NCBI GenBank assembly: GCA_027451525.1
Contig: DAIDJF010000026.1
Location: 1-64,000 of the forward strand
DNA from: Ktedonobacterales bacterium
GTDB taxonomy: Bacteria > Chloroflexota > Ktedonobacteria > Ktedonobacterales > Ktedonobacteraceae
DNA: 64,000 bases
Reading direction: 5' to 3'
The notes below the pieces were generated by a model that searched no databases, was not told where the DNA came from, and saw only the letters and a program-made list of their open reading frames with translations. The position numbers and the translations under genes are program-made. Numbering within the stretch: position 1 is the stretch's first letter; every line of letters begins with the position of its first letter. Of this stretch, positions 57,508 to 64,000 are shown piece after piece.

Positions 57508-58515
57508 ATGAGAGAACTGCGTTTTGGCGTGATTGGTTGGGGGTACTGGGGACCCAAAATCGCTCGTAATCTAGAAAGTTTGCCGCATGTCACGGTAGCA
57601 ATGGTTGCAGACCTGGATGCTCGGCGTCTGGCATCCCTTACCGCATCACCAAACGGGTTGCAGACTACCACTGAGATTGAGGCGGTTTTTCGCTCAGATG
57701 TGGATGGCGTCGTTATTGCGACGCCTGTGCGTACACACTATGAACTGGCACGTCAGGCCCTGCTGCATGGAAAGCACGTCTTGGTCGAAAAACCTCTGAC
57801 TGCCAATGTGGAAGAGGCGGAGGAACTTGTCGCTCTTGCTGAAACGCAGGGGTGTATTCTGATGGTGGGGCATACCTTTGAGTATAACCCTGGCGTCAAT
57901 GAATTACGCAAACTCGTGCAGAGCGGCGACCTGGGAAAAATTTATTGTGTCGAAGCGGAGCGCGTTAATCTTGGCCTCTATCGTCAGGATATCAACGTTA
58001 TCTGGGATTTAGCTCCACACGATATCTCCATCCTGCTCTATCTCTTTGGCAAGCGCCCTGAGACAGTGAAGGTGCAGGCTCATGCCCATCTCTTGCCTTC
58101 CATTCAAGATGTTGCCCATCTCGACCTGGGTTTTGCCGATGGTATGAGCGCGCATATACATGTTAGCTGGTTACACCCCTGCAAAATTCGCCGTGTTACT
58201 ATTATTGGCGATGCGCGCATGGTCGTCTACGATGATACCAATCCAGCGGAGATGCTCAAAATTTATAATAAAGGTGCAGATATTCATGTAGACCCTGTGG
58301 TCTCGTATCGCTTTGGGGCGATTACAATTCCTCATATTGACTGGGTAGAGCCGCTACGTTTGGAATGCGAAGATTTTGTGAACTCAATCCGCAATGGCAC
58401 CGAGCCACGCGCAAACGGACGTGTCGGTTTAGAGGTCGTTCGTGTGTTGGCGGCCGCGCAAGCGTCATTGTTGCAGCAAGAGCACCATGTCAGTGTCGTC
58501 CCTATCTCGCTATAA
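57508..58515 (+). CDS. Gfo/Idh/MocA-family oxidoreductase
   Basis: FGVIGWGYWGPKIARNL; HVLVEKPLTANVEEAEELV. Confidence 0.92.
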   Translation: MRELRFGVIGWGYWGPKIARNLESLPHVTVAMVADLDARRLASLTASPNGLQTTTEIEAVFRSDVDGVVIATPVRTHYELARQALLHGKHVLVEKPLTANVEEAEELVALAETQGCILMVGHTFEYNPGVNELRKLVQSGDLGKIYCVEAERVNLGLYRQDINVIWDLAPHDISILLYLFGKRPETVKVQAHAHLLPSIQDVAHLDLGFADGMSAHIHVSWLHPCKIRRVTIIGDARMVVYDDTNPAEMLKIYNKGADIHVDPVVSYRFGAITIPHIDWVEPLRLECEDFVNSIRNGTEPRANGRVGLEVVRVLAAAQASLLQQEHHVSVVPISL

Positions 58516-58650
58516 ATGGGTGGAAAATCGCGTGCTGTGTTCTGCCTGAAAAGCCGGAATGACATGCAAACACCTGATACTGTTGCTTTTGTCTCTGTTG
58601 CGCAGGTTCCATTCCGGTCTTTCTTTTCCATTCATGGGGTTGATGAACAG

Positions 58651-59607
58651 CTAGCGAGCCATATCAGCACGAATAGCCGCGAGCGTACGAGCCAATCCCT
58701 CGCGGAAGTCAATCTTTGGTGTATAGCCGAGAAGACGCCGTGCTTTACTGATATCAGCCAGACTGTCACGCACATCGCCTGGACGCGCAGCGCGGTAATC
58801 GGCGTTAACGGGAGTGCCCAGCAGTTCGCCCGCGAGTTGAAGTACGCCATTGAGTGAAATGCTCGTGCCACAGCCGATATTCATGGCTTGTCCAACTGCG
58901 TCTGGCGCGTTTGCCGCTAGAAGGTTTGCTTGCACGACGTTTTCAATAAAGGTGAAGTCGCGTGTCTGTTCACCATCACCAAAAACAATAGGGCGTTTCC
59001 CTGCGAGTAAGGCGGTTAAAAAGCGCGGAATCACCGCCGCATACTCTGAGGTTGGGTCCTGGCGTGGCCCAAACACGTTGAAATAGCGGAGCGCAACTGT
59101 TTCAAGGCCATAGATACGTGTGAAGATGCCACAGAGCAACTCGCCTGTGAGTTTCTGCAAGGCATAGGGCGACATCGGCAGCGAGGGCATCTCCTCATGC
59201 TTGGGCAAGGTGGGCGTGTTGCCATAAACTGATGAAGAACTGGCGTAGACGACACGCCGTACCCCGGCATTACGTGCCGCCAGGAGTACATTCTGTGTCC
59301 CGTTGATATTCGTTTCAAGCGAGGTAACAGGGTCAGAGATCGAACGTGGTACGGAGGCTAATGCTCCCTGGTGGAAGACAATCTCGACGCCCTCAACCGC
59401 CGCTTTGATAGCGGCCATGTCGCGCAAGTCGCCGTGGATGATCTCGACTTGTCCTTCGTAAGGGCGAAACACATCCAAATTACTTTGCCGACCTGTTGCC
59501 AGGTTATCAAAGATACGGACCGAGGCCCCTTGCTTGAGAAGCGTTTCCGCTATATGAGAGCCGATGAAGCCAGCTCCTCCTGTGATAAGGTAACGGGTTT
59601 TTGGCAT
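58651..59607 (-). CDS. NAD-dependent epimerase/dehydratase (UDP-glucose 4-epimerase-like)
   Basis: LITGGAGFIGSHIAETLL; SPYALQKLTGE (YxxxK). Confidence 0.92.
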   Translation of the reverse strand: MPKTRYLITGGAGFIGSHIAETLLKQGASVRIFDNLATGRQSNLDVFRPYEGQVEIIHGDLRDMAAIKAAVEGVEIVFHQGALASVPRSISDPVTSLETNINGTQNVLLAARNAGVRRVVYASSSSVYGNTPTLPKHEEMPSLPMSPYALQKLTGELLCGIFTRIYGLETVALRYFNVFGPRQDPTSEYAAVIPRFLTALLAGKRPIVFGDGEQTRDFTFIENVVQANLLAANAPDAVGQAMNIGCGTSISLNGVLQLAGELLGTPVNADYRAARPGDVRDSLADISKARRLLGYTPKIDFREGLARTLAAIRADMAR

Positions 59608-59841
59608 ATGTTTATCTCTGTCTATTGTACTTCAACGAGTAGAACAAACATTGTCCTATCCTTTCAAAAAGTGCTTTGCAAGAAAGCTAGTGTTATGTTA
59701 ACAAAACTTGAGCATTTTGAACAGTAGCATGATACTGCTACGCATGATATAATAGCCGCGTTCATCAGGCGAGCATATTAAAGATGGTAATCTGATGAAT
59801 ATTCTATGTATGTTTAGTCAATGGAACTTTTTTAGGAGCTA

Positions 59842-61191
59842 ATGCACGTGCAAAAGGGGTCACGTCATCAACACTTGTTCTATGTACTGGTTATTTTATG
59901 TCTGGTGAGTATCGTAAGCAGTTGTAGTGCGGCTGGGAGCCAGGGACGCTCATCTGCACAAGCTACAGCGGGGAAACATGTCACGCCGACTTCCATTCCC
60001 ACTACACCAAAAAATGCACCCTCGTGCGGGGGGACATCATGTACTGTAACCGGTAATGTGTCGCAGGGACGCCCATTTATCAATACCAAGAATAATATCC
60101 ATCTATTTCTCAGCTTTGATTATCATATCTCTGATCCCTCGGCTATCGCGCAATACTATGACTTTGTCTGGGGCGCGAGTGCGAATAAGGTAGCGGCTTA
60201 TCGCGCGGCCAACCCCAACATCCTCTTGAGCTATTATATTTCCTTTTTTCGCGATAGTGGGGTATTTGGTGACACGTCTGCACATCAGAGCCTGGCCTAC
60301 TGGCAATCGGTCCATCCCGACTGGATTCTCTACCGTTGTGATCGCCAGACGCCTGCGTTCGAGGATAATCAGAATAACATTATCCCATTTGATTTTACCA
60401 ATCCTGCGGTAGTGCAGTGGCAGGTACAGACCTATGCCTTGCCCGCAAGCCAACAAGGGTATGATGCAATCGCTGCCGATAACGTCAATCTGCAAAATCT
60501 GACTGGTGCATGTGGTTTCTATCATAATGGGCAATGGGTGCAACGCTATACTGGCGACGTGGATGATGCACAGTGGCGTGCTGATGTGCTAACCTGGCTG
60601 ACACGTACGCAACAGGCTTTGCATGCTCTTGCTCATCCAATGGCCTTAATTCCTAACTTAGGTATTGGTGCCTCCCTGAATGATCCTATCCTTCAGCAAA
60701 TCATTGCCCATGTAGATGCCGTGGTAGATGAGAGTGGCTTTACCCATTATGGGCAGAATGACTTAACAGATGCGAACTGGTTGCAGTATGTACATTTTGT
60801 TGAAAGTGTGCAGCAGCAGCATAAAGCTTATTACATCGTCAACGAGTTCCCAGATGCTCCGTTAACGCAGGCTGATATTGAATGGGCATTATCATCATAC
60901 TTGATGGCTAATCAGGGACTTGCCGCTGTGTTCTTCTCGTCTATGCAGGGCTATGGGCGTGATATTTATGTTCCTTTCTTATCGACACAGATTGGTAGTC
61001 CGCGTGATACGTTGTACCAGGGACAACATATCTATTGGCGTGATTTTACGCATGCTCTTAGTGTTGTCAATCCTAGTAGCACAACAACGTATACCGTAAA
61101 CCTGCCCGGTCACTATACCGATTTAAATGGCAACGCACTTGGTGCGACAATCACATTGCCACCTCATACCGGGCAAGTTTTATTGTACTAA
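59842..61191 (+). CDS. Predicted lipoprotein, putative glycoside hydrolase-like (TIM-barrel) protein
   Basis: Lipobox LVSIVSSC; repeated barrel-like pattern ILLSYYISFFRD, DWILYRCDRQ, YDAIAADNVNLQN, VDAVVDESGFTHYG. Confidence 0.6.
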   Translation: MHVQKGSRHQHLFYVLVILCLVSIVSSCSAAGSQGRSSAQATAGKHVTPTSIPTTPKNAPSCGGTSCTVTGNVSQGRPFINTKNNIHLFLSFDYHISDPSAIAQYYDFVWGASANKVAAYRAANPNILLSYYISFFRDSGVFGDTSAHQSLAYWQSVHPDWILYRCDRQTPAFEDNQNNIIPFDFTNPAVVQWQVQTYALPASQQGYDAIAADNVNLQNLTGACGFYHNGQWVQRYTGDVDDAQWRADVLTWLTRTQQALHALAHPMALIPNLGIGASLNDPILQQIIAHVDAVVDESGFTHYGQNDLTDANWLQYVHFVESVQQQHKAYYIVNEFPDAPLTQADIEWALSSYLMANQGLAAVFFSSMQGYGRDIYVPFLSTQIGSPRDTLYQGQHIYWRDFTHALSVVNPSSTTTYTVNLPGHYTDLNGNALGATITLPPHTGQVLLY

Positions 61192-61192
61192 A

Positions 61193-62464
61193 CTATTGTA
61201 TCAGCAACTCTTCTGCCTTCTGCAATGTAGTTTGCGATGCCTCTTCCATAGCCGTGCGCAGTTTCTGCTGGGCTGGGAAGAGGCGCATATAGGCCTGAAA
61301 GAGCATCTGGCGACTCTTTTCCCAGCATAGCTGCTCCTCGATACGTTCCCGCCCCTCTTGCCCCATGCGTGCGCATAGCTCCTGGTCTGCGAGTAGCGTC
61401 TCGATATGGTCAACAAATTCGCTAAGGCGATTAGAAGTGGCATAAAGGGCCGCATCCTGTGCCGTAATGCGTGTTTCTGGGAGATCAAAGGCAACCACTG
61501 GTTTGCCCAGTGCCATATATTCCATTGTTTTGAGCATTGTGCTGTAGTCGTTAAGCTCATTGCTAGGGTCGGGGGAAAGCCCGATATCGCATCCTGCCAG
61601 ATGACGCAGCATCTCATCCTTCACGAGCCAACCTGTAAAATGGATATACTCATCCAACTTCAGGCGATGTGTCAAGGCTTGTAAATGTGGTAGTTGGTCA
61701 CCGTCACCCATGAGAATAAGGCCGACATCCTGATGGTTGCGCTGATGTACTAGCTCATCCATCGCCTGGATTGCATACTCCACGCCATCTTGTGCGGCCA
61801 TCACGCCCACATAGGCCAGGAGAAAGCGTTTCCCTTTGCGCAAGGCGTGATCTGCCTGGACATCCTGGTAACGGTGTAGTTCTGGACCGTTGCGCACAAC
61901 GAAGACCTTGTCTGGTCTGCATCTTCCCCGCTTAATGGCTATCTGTTTTTGTGAGGCGTTTGTTGTAATGATAAGATGACTTGTCTTATAGGAACACCAC
62001 TCAAAGAAACGCAAGCCCTGACTAATGGAACGCATTCTTCCTTGAAACTTGATCTGGAACATTTCAGGGGCCAGATCATGCTGGTCGAAAATGAATTTTT
62101 TACCGAAGAGTCGATAGAAGAGGCCGATAATAAAAAAGAGATCGGGTGGGTTGGCGGCATGAATGACATCGAAGCCATGGCGCAACCAGACTTTGAGGCT
62201 CAAGCCAAATGTCTTGAGCATGGCCGAGATATATTCCTGAATGTAGCCCTTTGATCCCCCGCTACTGAGCGCGAGGGGATAGCGATAGATATGAATACCA
62301 TCTATGCAGGTGTAACGTTCGCGGTCTTGTGTCGTCCCTGTTGGGGAGATAATGCTTACTTGCAATCCCTGTTGCGCAAGTGTGCGCGCCTCACGCCATA
62401 CGCGCGGGTCGGCTGGAACAGAGAGATTTTCCACGAGCATCAAGACTTTACCAGAGCGTGCCAT
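61193..62464 (-). CDS. GT4-family glycosyltransferase
   Basis: KVLMLVENLSVPADPRVWREARTL; GCDIGLSPDPSNELNDYSTMLKTMEYMALGKPVVAFDL. Confidence 0.9.
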   Translation of the reverse strand: MARSGKVLMLVENLSVPADPRVWREARTLAQQGLQVSIISPTGTTQDRERYTCIDGIHIYRYPLALSSGGSKGYIQEYISAMLKTFGLSLKVWLRHGFDVIHAANPPDLFFIIGLFYRLFGKKFIFDQHDLAPEMFQIKFQGRMRSISQGLRFFEWCSYKTSHLIITTNASQKQIAIKRGRCRPDKVFVVRNGPELHRYQDVQADHALRKGKRFLLAYVGVMAAQDGVEYAIQAMDELVHQRNHQDVGLILMGDGDQLPHLQALTHRLKLDEYIHFTGWLVKDEMLRHLAGCDIGLSPDPSNELNDYSTMLKTMEYMALGKPVVAFDLPETRITAQDAALYATSNRLSEFVDHIETLLADQELCARMGQEGRERIEEQLCWEKSRQMLFQAYMRLFPAQQKLRTAMEEASQTTLQKAEELLIQ

Positions 62465-62479
62465 GCTATCCTTTCCTTT

Positions 62480-63553
62480 CTACGCGCGCTGCGTATTGCG
62501 AGCAAGACGGCCTTTTTTGCGCATTGCATACTCATACATTGCTAGAACCTTATAGACGAGCACCATATTACTCAGGTGTGCAGTGTCGGCCCGTCCTGTG
62601 GTCGGTTCAGTGTGGCGGATAGCCTTTTCCAGACCCTCTGCCAGTGCGTCGGCGTCATGTGGACAGACGCTACAACCATCGGTGTTGGCTAGAACCTGCG
62701 CAACATCGCCGACATTTGTCGCGACGACTGGAATATTACAGGCCATTGCCTCGCGCACGACATTTGGCGAGCCTTCTGCGACTGAAGGCAAGATCAGTAC
62801 ATTGCTTGCGTTGATGTATTGCACGACCGTGGATTGTGGAAGTCCATTGGCAACTACAAGTTCTGCTGTGATGCCGCGCGTTTTCAAACGCTCGACAGCC
62901 TGTTGGGCCAGCAGAAAATTTTTGACGGGAATGGTGGGATTGTTCGCAAACACGACATAGTAGCGGTCTTGATCCCAGCCCAACATGGCGCGTGCCTCTG
63001 CACGGGGAATTGGCTTGAAGAGGTCAAAGTTGATGCCATCGGGAATAATGAATACATCATCAATTCGTGTGGCTTTCTTCATCTGCTCAGTTTTAACTGT
63101 GACCGCCTCTACATGCCGACAGAGCCATTGGCTCAGACGCACAACAAACAGGCTCTTTTTACTCAGTTTGCCCTCGGTTGTGACCGTGCCGAGAAGATCA
63201 TCGCCCAAAAAGCCCGCGACCACAGGCGTTGTCCACTGCATGCGTGCTACTAGGCACCATAGCCCATAGTGCCCATTTACAATGTCATAGCGTCCGCTCA
63301 GCGTTTTCCAAAAGACCTGCGCAATGGCACTCGCATAACGAAGAGGCATTGGATGACTGGGATCAGGATGAATAATCTCTACCTCGTGACCCAGTGCAGT
63401 CAATGAATCGACAATAGCTTTGATAAATGTGCCTTTATGTGGACGGGCTGGTGTGGGATAGATGCCCGTCACCATCAAAACACGATATTTATGCCCATCT
63501 TGCTGCTCTTTGGGTATCTGTTCTACGATATCGGTTGGCTGCATTATCGTCAA
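62480..63553 (-). CDS. GT4-family glycosyltransferase
   Basis: YRVLMVTGIYPTPARPHKGTFIKAIVDSL; VLILPSVAEGSPNVVREAMACNIPVVATNVGDV. Confidence 0.9.
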   Translation of the reverse strand: MTIMQPTDIVEQIPKEQQDGHKYRVLMVTGIYPTPARPHKGTFIKAIVDSLTALGHEVEIIHPDPSHPMPLRYASAIAQVFWKTLSGRYDIVNGHYGLWCLVARMQWTTPVVAGFLGDDLLGTVTTEGKLSKKSLFVVRLSQWLCRHVEAVTVKTEQMKKATRIDDVFIIPDGINFDLFKPIPRAEARAMLGWDQDRYYVVFANNPTIPVKNFLLAQQAVERLKTRGITAELVVANGLPQSTVVQYINASNVLILPSVAEGSPNVVREAMACNIPVVATNVGDVAQVLANTDGCSVCPHDADALAEGLEKAIRHTEPTTGRADTAHLSNMVLVYKVLAMYEYAMRKKGRLARNTQRA

Positions 63554-63593
63554 ATGCTCCTTAATAATAAAAGCATAGCAAAATCATTCAGGA

Positions 63594-64000
63594 TTAGAGG
63601 CTAGAAACGGTCGAACGATCTTCCGCGAGCAACTCTTCGACGGATACCTGCGGTATCTCTAAGCGCGGAGTGTCGATGAAGATGCGGAACCAGAGTTCCA
63701 GGCTTGCCAGTGTGAATAGTTGTGCCTGATAGTTAGTTCTGCCTTCCAAATGGTCACGCAACATTTGCGCAATAAAATCCTCATTGAAGTAGCCCCGTTC
63801 GCGCACGCGCTCCGAGAGCAGAAGTTGCGTGATGATGCCGCGCTGCCCTTCTCTGAACCAGATGCCTGTTGGGACATTGAAGCCCATCTTTTTGCGCGTC
63901 AGGATTGACTCTGGTAGAAAATCGGCGAAGGCACGTTTTAAGAGATATTTGGCCTTAAACGAGCGTGTCTTGAGATGTGACGGAATACTTGCCGCGTATT
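63594..64000 (-). CDS. Asparagine synthetase (glutamine-hydrolysing), C-terminal part, truncated by window end
   Basis: Open frame continues past track ORF 63594..63887: YAASIPSHLKTRSFKAKYLLKRAFADFLPESILTRKKMGFNVPTGIWF... Confidence 0.88.
   Translation of the reverse strand, partial: YAASIPSHLKTRSFKAKYLLKRAFADFLPESILTRKKMGFNVPTGIWFREGQRGIITQLLLSERVRERGYFNEDFIAQMLRDHLEGRTNYQAQLFTLASLELWFRIFIDTPRLEIPQVSVEELLAEDRSTVSSL

Noticed and set aside
1-64000. CRISPR arrays, prophage, integrase/transposase genes, toxin-antitoxin or restriction-modification systems
   Set aside because: Looked for regularly spaced repeats and for hallmark motifs in the translations; none convincing in this window.

Overview
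Chromosomal window (about 50-55% GC by eye) that reads like a Chloroflexota/Ktedonobacteria-type genome; the taxonomic call is an inference from gene content. Most of it is housekeeping: serS with an adjacent tRNA-Ser, moeA, glgP, gatB, Glu/Leu dehydrogenase, dxs, the rpsB-tsf-pyrH-frr-uppS-cdsA-dxr-rseP-ispG block, an aroK-aroB fusion with aroQ, an M24 peptidase, efp, an accB-like gene and xseA-xseB. The right end (about 55.3-64 kb) is an exopolysaccharide/glycan cluster cut by the window edge. There are three tRNA genes (Ser-UGA, Glu-UUC, Val-GAC) and many strong intrinsic-terminator hairpins. No CRISPR array, prophage, transposase or classical defence island is visible. Points most worth a second look: (1) an accB/BCCP-like protein next to efp whose biotin-acceptor Lys is Asn in the raw sequence; (2) a promoter-to-terminator intergenic RNA of about 218 nt (17597-17814) matching no family I recognise; (3) a 223-bp MITE-like element with 38-bp imperfect TIRs (34769-34991); (4) a histidine kinase with an excisionase/MerR-type HTH joined to what looks like the tail of a PAS domain; (5) an orphan VirB11/CpaF-like ATPase followed by a 21-codon ORF with a strong Shine-Dalgarno; (6) EF-P with Arg at position 32; (7) an NtrC-like AAA+ protein with GAFTDA instead of GAFTGA; (8) a perfect 29-bp inverted repeat just upstream of a small membrane gene. 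I cannot show that any of these is a new system; each comes with a decisive test.
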